Positions 1 to 8,484 of a stretch of DNA of 34,815 nucleotides are shown here, in pieces. Each line of letters starts with the position of its first letter. The first letter of the stretch is position 1. Source of the stretch: an uncultured Lachnospiraceae bacterium. Its GTDB lineage: Bacteria > Bacillota > Clostridia > Lachnospirales > Lachnospiraceae. The stretch lies in the NCBI GenBank assembly GCA_946403625.1, contig CAMJAP010000022.1, positions 1 to 34,815 of the forward strand, written 5' to 3'. The position numbers were made by a program, and so were the translations under genes. The notes beneath the pieces were generated by a model. That model was not told where the DNA came from. It was given only the letters and a program-made list of their open reading frames with translations, and made no database searches.

Positions 1-383
1 TGCGGTGCGTCAAAGACGATGACATCCCCGACCTGATAGTCGTGCCGCAGTTTGCTCACCGCTACGATCTGCCCGCTGTGGTAAGCCGGCTCCATCGATG
101 CATCCCGGATCAGCACCAGCTGTACAAGGCATTTCGATATGAGAAAGGCCGCCAGGACAGCCACGGCGGCACACACTAAGAAACCCTTATGTTTTCGGGC
201 AAATCTGCGGATCTGTTTTATTACAGAAGTCTTCCGGCTCTTTTCCGCCGCTTTCTTCCCGGTGCCGGCCTTTCGCACACGATCTTTTCCCGAAGATTGT
301 GCGGATTCATTCCCGGACATCTGCGCATCCTGCTTTGCGGAACTATTCTCATTTTTCTTCCGGTTTTCGGTAGACGACATCAT
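1..383 (-). CDS. lepB: Type I signal peptidase, 5' part only (runs off the left edge)
   Basis: The 127 visible codons start at tandem ATGs (383 and 380) behind a GGAGAG ribosome site. The protein has a Lys/Arg/Ser-rich cytoplasmic tail of about 65 residues, one membrane helix (about 67-83), and then the ASMEPAY block, whose Ser96 matches the catalytic serine of signal peptidase I (SM-x-P motif). The family removes signal peptides from exported proteins using a Ser/Lys dyad; the lysine lies outside the window. The start overlaps the end of the upstream 91-codon gene by about 35 bases, so the two are probably translationally coupled. The basic, Ser-rich N-terminal tail is longer than in short Gram-positive SipS-type enzymes. 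Identification is confident; choice of the first or second ATG is not. Confidence 0.88.
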   Translation of the reverse strand, partial: MMSSTENRKKNENSSAKQDAQMSGNESAQSSGKDRVRKAGTGKKAAEKSRKTSVIKQIRRFARKHKGFLVCAAVAVLAAFLISKCLVQLVLIRDASMEPAYHSGQIVAVSKLRHDYQVGDVIVFDAP

Positions 384-624
384 CGCTCTCCACTTCTTTG
401 CCACGGTTCTCATCGATATGTAAGAAGGCAAACAGCGCCTTTTTCATCTTGCGGAAATAGATGCCGAAGACCGCACCCAGCGCGATCACCACACCGGCCA
501 CCGCCTGGATCACATAGGTCATGACCGAGGGATCGATGTAGGCATAGGCCGTCACGCCAAAGAGCAGCATCGCCGAAACGAAACACCAGGCCGTAAATAT
601 AGCATACTTCAATACTCTTCTCAT
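349..624 (-). CDS. Small two-helix membrane protein with an AYAYIDPS motif
   Basis: This 91-residue protein has a signal-like first helix (about 7-28) ending in AYA, then YIDPS, a second hydrophobic helix (about 35-57), and a charged C-terminus. A short hydrophobic protein with a YIDP motif after the first helix is a pattern I have seen beside sulfatase-type envelope genes, but its function is not known to me. It lies between the triple-domain envelope enzyme (whose stop overlaps this start by 4 bases) and the signal peptidase gene. The overlaps on both sides indicate one operon. A role as accessory or partner of the upstream enzyme is inference from position only. Confidence 0.75.
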   Translation of the reverse strand: MRRVLKYAIFTAWCFVSAMLLFGVTAYAYIDPSVMTYVIQAVAGVVIALGAVFGIYFRKMKKALFAFLHIDENRGKEVESDDVVYRKPEEK

Positions 625-3600
625 CCTGCCTGTGCCTCCTTTCTGCGCGCGATCTGCGCCAATACTTCCGATACGATCACATCGCCGCCCACGTTGGCTG
701 CGTGGTCCGGATGGCAGATGTATTCCTGCACCAGTGCCTCCGTATGCTCCTGATACTCGGCCGAATGCGCCAGCAGATCCTCCGCCAGTGCGCGGATGTC
801 TCCCATCTTTTCGGGGCTCAAGCGCTTGCCGATCATATCCCGCAGTTTGATATCAAAAGGCTCGATATCGATCTCTTTGTAATCCTCGTTCATGATCTTC
901 ATCGGCGTATCAATATACAGTACCGGCCGTCCCGTGGTAAAGGCGTATTCCCAGGCAATGCCCGACCAGTCGGTGATCAGCAGGTCCGCTTCCATCACCG
1001 TATTATTGGAAGAAAAGTCTGTCTGGATGTGCACATGCTCCGTCTCGTACTTTTCCTTCAGCTGCTGCATATACTCGGCCTTCAGTCGCACTTCCTGCGG
1101 ATGCGGCCGTACGGTCACATCGTAATCGCCCGCAGACAGTTCCTTGAGCATCTCTTCCAAGCAGCTGTCCACGATGTTATCCGCCTGCCAGGACGGCGCG
1201 ATCAGGATCTGCTTGCGCTCGTGCTTTTCATGAGTCCCTGCACGATAAGCTGCACGCATATCGTCCAGCAACGGATAGCCCACCTCCGCCAGCACTTTCT
1301 TGCGCAGGCCGTACTTTTCTTCGATGGCCAGCTCCTCTTCCTTCTGCATCTTGTCCGCGCAGAAGACGATGTCAAAATACTCACAGCACATCTTGCGCAT
1401 GGTCAGGTTGTTACTGCCGATGTTGTGCTGTACATAGACATATTTGATGTCCGGCCGGATGTAACTGCGCTTGATGTGGAAATGCTCCAGATCCGGCATG
1501 GTCATTACCACCACATCCGCCTCCAGCTTCATCATCAGCGTGATCAGCTTGTTCTCGCCGATGTAATACGCGCGGATGCGGGGCTCTTCCTCTGCCTTGG
1601 CAAAGATCGCATCCTCCGGATCACTCGTCACATAGTGAATGGTCAGATCCGTATACTTTAAGATGTACTCGATATAGCCCTTGAAATACTTGTAAAATCC
1701 GCTGCCCTCGGAATAAAACACCAGATGCTTGTTCAGCACGGAGAAGAAACGCTTGTAATCCTTCCGCTCCCGCTTGCGGTTGGCGGAGAAGTACCCTTCC
1801 TTCTTCTTGCTGCCCACGCTCTGCAGTCCGGCCAGCGCTTTGCGGCTCTCTTCCAGCGCATCGTAATCCACGTATTTCTTCGGTGAGATCACGGCGTTGA
1901 GTACATACATCTGCACGATGGACAGCAGGTTGGATGCCACCCAGTACAGCGCCGTTCCCACCGGCACAAACCAGCCCAGATACAGAGACAGTCCCACGGA
2001 AAATACCATCATTCCGTACTGGTTCCATTTGCTCTGCTCTGCCTGCAATACATTGCTCTTGTTCTGTGTGTAGCTCATCAGCCACGCCGATGCAGCCGCC
2101 GCCAGCGGAGACCACAACAGGGTCAGTCCGGTCTGCGCGGGTACCTGTCCCAGGTTGATCGGGCCCCAGCTCATATCGATGGTGGGATCTTCGATGCCGG
2201 CACGGATGGCCGCCACCACACCGATCAGCAGCACCAGCTGTACGATCATCGGAATGGTCGACAGCAGCGGATGATAGCCTTCTTCCTTAAAGATGCGGGT
2301 CTGCTCCTCGCCCACCTTATCTTTCTGCCCGTAATACCGCGCCTTCAGGTGATTGATGGCCGGCTGTATGCGGATCATGGTGATGGAATTGATGTGCGTC
2401 CAAATGGAAAGCGGCAACAATACCAGCTTGGAAAACAGGGTAAATAACAGGATGGCCAGACCGTAATTGCCGCACAGACGATAGCAGGCATCCATACATT
2501 TTTTCAGCAGTACAGAAAGCGGCCCTTCCCCGGCTGCACGCTCCTTGGTGCCGCTGGGCTGATAGACCACGCCGGTCTCCCGCAGCGCCGCTGCATCAAT
2601 GGCACGCCCGTCCTCCTCCATTTCCACGATGACCGGCAGGTACAGATCTTCCCAGCGGTCGTCCCAGCTGTAATAGAGGAATCGTCTGCTCGCGCCGTCC
2701 GGATTGCAGGCATGCACCGCTTCCTCGGTGAGCGGCTGCCCCTCCAGCACGCCTTCCAACAGCGTCTTCATATAGGTGAAGGACATCTTCTCCGACGAGA
2801 TCGTAAACGGATGATGCTCCCCGGCATTCTTCACAAAAAAGATGGGATACTGACTATAGGTATGATACCCGTGGTCCGCCGTCACGATGATGGTCGCATT
2901 GTCATACAGTCCCTGCGCTTTCAGATCATCAAAGTACAGCTGCAGCATGGTGCAGTTTCCCTCGGCCTCGTCCAATGCACTGTAGATACGCTCCGCCTCC
3001 GAATGCAGTTCTCCGTCAAAACTGTACGGTGCGTGAATGCCCTCCAGATGATACACGTGCAGGCCCCGGTCACTGTCTCCGACGGACAGCCCCTTTTGCG
3101 TAAGTGCCGTATAAAAATCCTGTACATCCCACGAAAACGCCTCATCCCCGGCCTGCGTTGCCTGCAGGCTTTCAAACGTCGCGGTATCCACAAAGAAAAA
3201 GCGCTTCAACTGGTGCGGCATATAGTTAAATGCCACCAGGGAATACATATCTTTTGCAAATTCGCCCCAATTACCGATCCGGTACTGCCCGTGCTCGATA
3301 TTGGTATACTTTGCACAGTCCTGATCCAGAAATGCGCCGTCATCCGTATAAACGCTCAAACGATAATCACCCTGTGCCAGCTGCTCGTACAGGTCCGTCT
3401 GCGCATAGGCCCGTTTGATATACTCCGCATAGGTTTCCTGATTGAGGTACTCCACTCCGGTCAGCAGATACGGAAGCGATGCCTTGGTCGAAGGATACAA
3501 GGCCAGCGTATCCTGATAATAAGTAAAATCCTCAAACATTTCCTGATACCTTCCGGCATAGTTCTCGCGGAAGAACAGGTCCTCCATATCCTCGCCGTCA

Positions 3601-4229
3601 AAGGTATCCAGGATAAAGATGATGATATTTTCGTCTTTGGAAAGTGTCAGCAGATCCCGGTCGGTCACAACCACTTCGGTCCGAACCGGTGCATTCAAAA
3701 TATGATTCTTATAAAACGATACACACAGGGTTACCAGCTGCAGCCCCAGCAGCACGGCACAGACAAAACGCCCGAACGCATAGATCTTTTCCCGGATCAC
3801 AAAGATGCTGAAAACCGCTGCCGCAAGCGCCCCGACGATCAGCACGATGCTCGCATACGCATACACCGGATGCCGGTCAAAATCGATGGCCACGCCGTTT
3901 AATACACCGTAATGTCTGGGGATAAAATTGCCCTGCACATAAAAATACAGCAGGATATTGAGCAGGAAGGTAAAGACGATATACCCGCTTTTTTTCTTTC
4001 CGATGGTCCGGTACAGCACTTCCGCCACCGCCAGAAATACGACAAAAGCGCACACAAAACAAACTGCCACCACCGGCAGCAGTTGCATCAGGCGAAACCA
4101 GAATTCGTTTTCATTGGAGAAAAAAGCATCTAACGGTGCAAAGACCGTAAACATAAACGCCGAGACCAGCGCCCATAACAGCCAGCCTCGTGCGTTTTTT
4201 TCTTCCTTCCGATTTTTGATCAAGTGCAT
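621..4229 (-). CDS. Triple-domain envelope protein: phosphoglycerol transferase / YidC insertase / CDP-glycerol glycerophosphotransferase
   Basis: This 1202-residue protein starts with about five membrane helices (15-172). Residues about 195-500 are an alkaline-phosphatase-fold transferase like LtaS or sulfatases: ILDTFD (D208), YPSTKASLP (probable nucleophile T248) and TADHG (D452/H453). Residues about 585-782 match YidC/Oxa1: a GNYGLAILLFT helix, a charged loop, GYHPLLSTIPMIVQ and three more helices. K601 stands where SpoIIIJ-type YidC has its groove arginine. Residues about 830-1195 resemble TagB/TagF CDP-glycerol glycerophosphotransferases: VQHNIG (H935), RPHP (1041-1044) and LLITDWSG (1083-1090). 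The topology is consistent: five helices place the first enzyme outside, the YidC helices return inside, and the CDP-glycerol enzyme is cytosolic. It probably makes or modifies a glycerol-phosphate polymer. The ribosome site is GGCGGAG. Confidence 0.9.
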   Translation of the reverse strand: MHLIKNRKEEKNARGWLLWALVSAFMFTVFAPLDAFFSNENEFWFRLMQLLPVVAVCFVCAFVVFLAVAEVLYRTIGKKKSGYIVFTFLLNILLYFYVQGNFIPRHYGVLNGVAIDFDRHPVYAYASIVLIVGALAAAVFSIFVIREKIYAFGRFVCAVLLGLQLVTLCVSFYKNHILNAPVRTEVVVTDRDLLTLSKDENIIIFILDTFDGEDMEDLFFRENYAGRYQEMFEDFTYYQDTLALYPSTKASLPYLLTGVEYLNQETYAEYIKRAYAQTDLYEQLAQGDYRLSVYTDDGAFLDQDCAKYTNIEHGQYRIGNWGEFAKDMYSLVAFNYMPHQLKRFFFVDTATFESLQATQAGDEAFSWDVQDFYTALTQKGLSVGDSDRGLHVYHLEGIHAPYSFDGELHSEAERIYSALDEAEGNCTMLQLYFDDLKAQGLYDNATIIVTADHGYHTYSQYPIFFVKNAGEHHPFTISSEKMSFTYMKTLLEGVLEGQPLTEEAVHACNPDGASRRFLYYSWDDRWEDLYLPVIVEMEEDGRAIDAAALRETGVVYQPSGTKERAAGEGPLSVLLKKCMDACYRLCGNYGLAILLFTLFSKLVLLPLSIWTHINSITMIRIQPAINHLKARYYGQKDKVGEEQTRIFKEEGYHPLLSTIPMIVQLVLLIGVVAAIRAGIEDPTIDMSWGPINLGQVPAQTGLTLLWSPLAAAASAWLMSYTQNKSNVLQAEQSKWNQYGMMVFSVGLSLYLGWFVPVGTALYWVASNLLSIVQMYVLNAVISPKKYVDYDALEESRKALAGLQSVGSKKKEGYFSANRKRERKDYKRFFSVLNKHLVFYSEGSGFYKYFKGYIEYILKYTDLTIHYVTSDPEDAIFAKAEEEPRIRAYYIGENKLITLMMKLEADVVVMTMPDLEHFHIKRSYIRPDIKYVYVQHNIGSNNLTMRKMCCEYFDIVFCADKMQKEEELAIEEKYGLRKKVLAEVGYPLLDDMRAAYRAGTHEKHERKQILIAPSWQADNIVDSCLEEMLKELSAGDYDVTVRPHPQEVRLKAEYMQQLKEKYETEHVHIQTDFSSNNTVMEADLLITDWSGIAWEYAFTTGRPVLYIDTPMKIMNEDYKEIDIEPFDIKLRDMIGKRLSPEKMGDIRALAEDLLAHSAEYQEHTEALVQEYICHPDHAANVGGDVIVSEVLAQIARRKEAQAG

Positions 4230-4279
4230 CTTTCAAACTCCGCCCAAAGCCCTTTCGGCCTCCGGACTGTTCCGACCGT

Positions 4280-5584
4280 TTACGCCAGAACCTTTCTGAT
4301 ATTTGCAAGTATTTCTTCTTCGTTGAACGGCTTGCTGATAAAGTACTTCGCACCGGCCCGCAGAGCACGCATCAGTTTGTCCTGCTGCCCGGCCGCCGTG
4401 ATCATGATCGCATTTGCCTTGGCGTCATAGGAAAGGATCTTTTCCAGTGCTTCCAGACCGTCCATCTCCGGCATCGTAATGTCGAGCGTTACCAGATCCG
4501 GCTTGCACTTCATATACGCCTGCAGACCTTCCAGACCGTTGCTTGCTTCCATTACCACGCGGTAACCGTCCTTTTCGAGGATGTTACGCAACATCTGTCT
4601 GGACATCTTGGAATCGTCCACGATCAGCACTCTTGCGCCGTCGCCCTCGCTCTCGTTTGCCTCCTGCTCTGCCACCGCGCCCAGCGTCAAAGCATCCGTG
4701 CCCGGAACAAAACTGCTGTTTACGGCGATCAAAAGTTCCAGTCTGCGTCCTTCCAGGATCACCGGCAGGATGTAAAAATCACCCTTGGCCGCCTGCTCCG
4801 CAAATGCCAGAGGCGGTTTCATATCGATGTCTACCGACTTGCCGCTCAGCGCAGTTGCCAACAGACCGCTGGTCACGTTGATGAACTCGCAGACGGAATC
4901 GTATGCGTCATCATAGACTTCATCCATCTCCTGCTTGGAGAATGCGGATGCTACCTGCAGGAATGCACCCTGCTCCTCTTTCTCCGCCACGGCGATAAAT
5001 ACGCTGTGATCTCCGGCCAGTTCCTGGCAAGCCAGATGCGTATAGGACAATTCCGTTGCTTTTCTTGCTTTTTCAATGTAAAAATCACGGCTGACAAAAC
5101 GCGTGATATTTCTGGTCAGCAGTCCTGCGATATCCAGCACATACGGCTTGGACGAATATACAAACATCGGCAGCAGCTCATCCAGATCATCCTTCTTGAG
5201 GATCTCCATCTCGTCCGGAGTAAATCCGATCTTTTTGCGGAAATCTTCCAGGTACTCTTCGAGTTTTTCCTTGGTGATATCCGTCATATCCATCAAAAGC
5301 TGCACAAACTGCATATATGCGTTGCCCTGCTTTTTCAGGAGCGCCCCAACCTGCTCGTCCGTCAGCAGCCCCTCGTCCACGGCGATGTCACCAAAACGAC
5401 GGTCCTGCGTCTTCTGCAGCTGATTGATCTTTTCTACCTGTTCCTCGGTCAGGATCCCGTCCATCACAGCGATGGTTCCCAGCTTTACACGGACGGACAT
5501 CTGCTCCTGAATCAGTTGTCTGTAATCGAATTCATTGATAACTTCCTGTTCCTGCAAATAGTTTCCAAATAATTGACAAAACAT
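4280..5584 (-). CDS. Response regulator with MshEN-like N-terminus, CheX-like phosphatase domain and CheY receiver
   Basis: This 434-residue protein starts at the ATG at 5584, eight residues inside the longest frame, because GGAGGT lies directly before it. Residues 34-57 and 63-86 are two 24-residue units, K/R-[LF]-G-x3-V-x2-G-x-L-x4-V-x2-[IL]-x3-Q, separated by five residues; this is the spacing of the c-di-GMP-binding MshEN domain. Residues about 145-300 look like CheX, with E233-x2-N236 as the CheC/CheX/FliY phosphatase signature. Residues 316-434 are a receiver with D323/D324, phospho-acceptor D368, T396 and K418. The family role would be tuning CheY-P or another phospho-signal. c-di-GMP binding is inference from the motif. 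It is a single gene, with a terminator in the leader between it and the ATPase gene. Confidence 0.85.
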   Translation of the reverse strand: MFCQLFGNYLQEQEVINEFDYRQLIQEQMSVRVKLGTIAVMDGILTEEQVEKINQLQKTQDRRFGDIAVDEGLLTDEQVGALLKKQGNAYMQFVQLLMDMTDITKEKLEEYLEDFRKKIGFTPDEMEILKKDDLDELLPMFVYSSKPYVLDIAGLLTRNITRFVSRDFYIEKARKATELSYTHLACQELAGDHSVFIAVAEKEEQGAFLQVASAFSKQEMDEVYDDAYDSVCEFINVTSGLLATALSGKSVDIDMKPPLAFAEQAAKGDFYILPVILEGRRLELLIAVNSSFVPGTDALTLGAVAEQEANESEGDGARVLIVDDSKMSRQMLRNILEKDGYRVVMEASNGLEGLQAYMKCKPDLVTLDITMPEMDGLEALEKILSYDAKANAIMITAAGQQDKLMRALRAGAKYFISKPFNEEEILANIRKVLA

Positions 5585-5643
5585 ATATGCACCTCCGGTT
5601 TTTATCACTTATACTGATTATATTGCATCTGTATAAATAATTC

Positions 5644-5672
5644 AAGACAGCGACCGGTTAAGTCGCTGTCTT
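5644..5672 (-). terminator. Hairpin terminator after the P-type ATPase gene
   Basis: A perfect 11-bp stem (AAGACAGCGAC paired with GTCGCTGTCTT) encloses a 7-base loop, 14 bases past the ATPase stop. The tail on the minus strand is AT-rich rather than a pure T run. On the plus strand the stem runs into TTTT, so it could act in both directions. Confidence 0.7.
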
Positions 5673-5685
5673 TTCTGAAAAAATC

Positions 5686-8307
5686 TTATAAATTTCTCTC
5701 TCTGCGGATGTCCAGACGCTCTTTTGCAAGAGTAATCGCTGCATTCACCATTACGCCGACCACAGCCAGCACCAGGATCGTCAGGATATCGCCTGCACCG
5801 ACCGTTGCCAGTTTCAGCAGATTACGCAGCGGCGGGATCACCAGCACACCCAGCTGCAATGCGATACCGATCACGGTGATCACATTGAGTGCCTTGTTGT
5901 TCCAGGACTCCTTGGTTGCAAATGCCAGGCTGCCCTTGGTCTTGCAGACATATGCCATCAGCATCTCGTTGATCGCCAGCGTGCTGAAGCAGTAGGTACG
6001 GCACATACGGAGCAGTTCTTCGTTGCCCTTCAGATTGCCCAGGATATTGCCCAGACCGTACTGACTGATCACCGGCAACAGGAACGCCAGCAGGGTAACC
6101 GCACCGCTGATCACGCCCTGGATCACGATGTTTAAGTAGTCACCGCGGTTTAAGATACCGGATTTTACGTCACGCGGCTTTTCGTTCATAACCGCATCCG
6201 AGCCTACGTCCATACCCAGTGCCAGAGACGGCGCGGTATCGGTCAGCAGGTTCACCCAGAGGATCTGGATGGTGGACAGCGGCGAGGACAGGCCTGCAAA
6301 GATCGCGGATGCCATCAGTACCACTTCACCGAAGTTGGAACGCAGCAGGTAAACCACGGATTTCTTGATGTTGTTAAACAGGTTACGGCCTTCCATTACG
6401 GCGTTCTTGATGGTGATGAAGTTGTCATCTACCAGGATCACTTCCGCCGCATCCTTGGCTACTTCGGTACCGCCGATACCCATCGCTACACCGATGTCGG
6501 CAGCCTTCAAGGACGGAGCGTCGTTTACACCGTCACCGGTCATAGAGCAGATCTTTCCGTGGGACTGGAATGCCTGCACGATCTGCACCTTGTTCTCCGG
6601 AGATACACGGGCAAATACGCGGTAGTTCAATACATTCTTGCGGAACTCTTCCGGATCCATCTCGTCGATCTCGGCACCGGAGATGCTCTGGGAGATATCG
6701 GTCGCGATGTCCAGTTCCTTGGCGATGGCAAATGCCGTGATCTTGTGGTCACCGGTGATCATCGCCACGTCGATGCCTGCGTGATGGCATTCGTCAACGG
6801 TTTCTTTTACGCCTTCCTTCGGCGGGTCGATCATCGCTGCCAGACCGACAAAGATCATATCCGCTTCCTGCGGCTTCTCATCGCCTTCGCGATAAGCCAG
6901 CGCCAGCACACGCAGTGCTTCGGAACTCATCTTGTCTGCGGACTTGGTGGCGCGCAGCACGTCTTCGTTGGTGATATCGCGCACACCGTTCTGATCCAGG
7001 ATACGGTTGCATCGTACGATAACGGAATCGATGGCACCCTTGGTAAAGGAAACGTTCTTGCCGTCTTTTACGTGATGCAGGGTGGTCATCATCTTTCGGT
7101 CGGAATCGAACGGGATCTCGTCGAAACGGTCGATGCCGGCCATGATCTGATCATAGCCCAGCTTGTTGTCTTTTGCATATTTTACGAAAGCGGTCTCGGT
7201 CGGATCACCGATCTCCTCGCCGGTCTCTTCGGAATACTTCGCATCGTTACATCCCAGGAAACCGAGCAGCAACTGCTGGAATACCTTGTCTTCCTTGTTC
7301 ACTTCCGCTGCCGGCTTCTCTTCGCCCAGCAAAAACCACCGTACTACGGTCATCTTGTTCTGGGTCAGGGTACCGGTCTTGTCCGAGCAGATAACATTTA
7401 CCGCCCCCAGGGTCTCTACCGCGTGGATCTGCTTTACGATGGCATTACGCTTGCTCATCTTCTGGATACCTGCGGAAAGTACCAGGGTAACTACCGTCGC
7501 CAGACCTTCCGGGATAACCGCTACCGCAAATGCGATGGAGATCATCAGGGTTTCGATCGGCTTGGTATTATAAATAAAGATCTGGCAGACAAACATCAGT
7601 ATGCACAGTACCACGCCCGCGATACCCAGCACCATGGAGATGCTGTTTAAGTTCTTCTGCAGCGGAGTTTCCTGCTTGGTGATCTTGTTGAGCATCGTGG
7701 AGATCTTACCGATCTCGGTATTGTCACCGATCTTTTCTACCACACCTTCGCCACGGCCGTATTCTACCAGGGTGGACATAAACACCTTGTCCTTACGGTC
7801 GCCCAGCGGAGTCTTTTCATCACTCTCTTCTCTGTGGTCTTTCTCTACCGCAACGCTCTCACCGGTCAGCGCCGACTCATTGACTTTCAGCGAGCTGGTT
7901 CCGGTCAGATGCAGGTCCGCCGGTACCACACGTCCGGCTTCCAGGATAACGTAGTCACCGACTACCAGATCTGCTGCCGGGATCTCTTTCTGCTCCCCGT
8001 CACGGATCACGACTGCCGTTGACGCATTGATCTGTTTCAAAGCCTCTACGGATTTTTCCGCCGATACTTCCTGTACCGTACCGATGATCACGTTCGCTGC
8101 CACGACCACGATAATGATGATACCGTCTACCAGCTCACCGGTTGCGATCGAGATGACCGCTGCCACGATCAAGAGTAACAGCAGCGGCGATGCAAACTGC
8201 CCCAGGATGATCGAGAACATGCTCTTTTTCTTTCCCTGGGTCAGAACATTTCTGCCGCTCTTGGCCCGTTCCAGTGCTTCCTGTGTTGTTAAACCTTTCT
8301 GTTCCAC
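5686..8307 (-). CDS. Cation-transporting P-type ATPase, Ca2+ type
   Basis: This 873-residue P2-type ATPase, close in plan to SERCA/PMCA-like bacterial Ca2+ pumps such as YloB and PacL, has TGES (148-151) in the actuator domain, PEGLA (266-270) in helix 4, and CSDKTGTLT with phosphorylated D309. It also has TGDGVNDAPSL in the hinge, and NLLTDTAPSLALG in helix 6, where N and D are the usual Ca2+ ligands. It should export Ca2+ from the cytosol using ATP. The start is GTG with an AAGGAAAGG stretch about 8-14 bases upstream; no better ATG lies nearby. It stands alone between two hairpin terminators. Mn2+ or another divalent ion cannot be excluded from sequence alone. Confidence 0.93.
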   Translation of the reverse strand: MEQKGLTTQEALERAKSGRNVLTQGKKKSMFSIILGQFASPLLLLLIVAAVISIATGELVDGIIIIVVVAANVIIGTVQEVSAEKSVEALKQINASTAVVIRDGEQKEIPAADLVVGDYVILEAGRVVPADLHLTGTSSLKVNESALTGESVAVEKDHREESDEKTPLGDRKDKVFMSTLVEYGRGEGVVEKIGDNTEIGKISTMLNKITKQETPLQKNLNSISMVLGIAGVVLCILMFVCQIFIYNTKPIETLMISIAFAVAVIPEGLATVVTLVLSAGIQKMSKRNAIVKQIHAVETLGAVNVICSDKTGTLTQNKMTVVRWFLLGEEKPAAEVNKEDKVFQQLLLGFLGCNDAKYSEETGEEIGDPTETAFVKYAKDNKLGYDQIMAGIDRFDEIPFDSDRKMMTTLHHVKDGKNVSFTKGAIDSVIVRCNRILDQNGVRDITNEDVLRATKSADKMSSEALRVLALAYREGDEKPQEADMIFVGLAAMIDPPKEGVKETVDECHHAGIDVAMITGDHKITAFAIAKELDIATDISQSISGAEIDEMDPEEFRKNVLNYRVFARVSPENKVQIVQAFQSHGKICSMTGDGVNDAPSLKAADIGVAMGIGGTEVAKDAAEVILVDDNFITIKNAVMEGRNLFNNIKKSVVYLLRSNFGEVVLMASAIFAGLSSPLSTIQILWVNLLTDTAPSLALGMDVGSDAVMNEKPRDVKSGILNRGDYLNIVIQGVISGAVTLLAFLLPVISQYGLGNILGNLKGNEELLRMCRTYCFSTLAINEMLMAYVCKTKGSLAFATKESWNNKALNVITVIGIALQLGVLVIPPLRNLLKLATVGAGDILTILVLAVVGVMVNAAITLAKERLDIRRERNL

Positions 8308-8352
8308 CTTCGTTTTCCTTTCCTTTTGATTGCCCTGTTGTTTTCCTCAAAA

Positions 8353-8381
8353 ATGGACCCCACCCTTCCGATGAAGTCCAT
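8353..8381 (-). terminator. Hairpin downstream of the PrsW-like gene
   Basis: ATGGAC pairs with GTCCAT, with an inner CTTC-CGAT-GAAG hairpin. A T5 tract follows on the minus strand and a T6 tract on the plus strand. It lies between the PrsW-like gene stop (8485) and the ATPase start (8307). Confidence 0.55.
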
Positions 8382-8484
8382 CTTTTTTGCAAAATGGTTT
8401 CCTTATTGAATCAACCCAACTATAATACTCTGACCTATGATCAAATGTCAATTCCCTGCCGGGTGCTTTTCCGCAACTGCAGGT

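Noticed and set aside
2712-3902. A 396-codon plus-strand frame opposite the triple-domain gene
   Set aside because: Shadow of the outer enzymatic domain; no ribosome site or domain.
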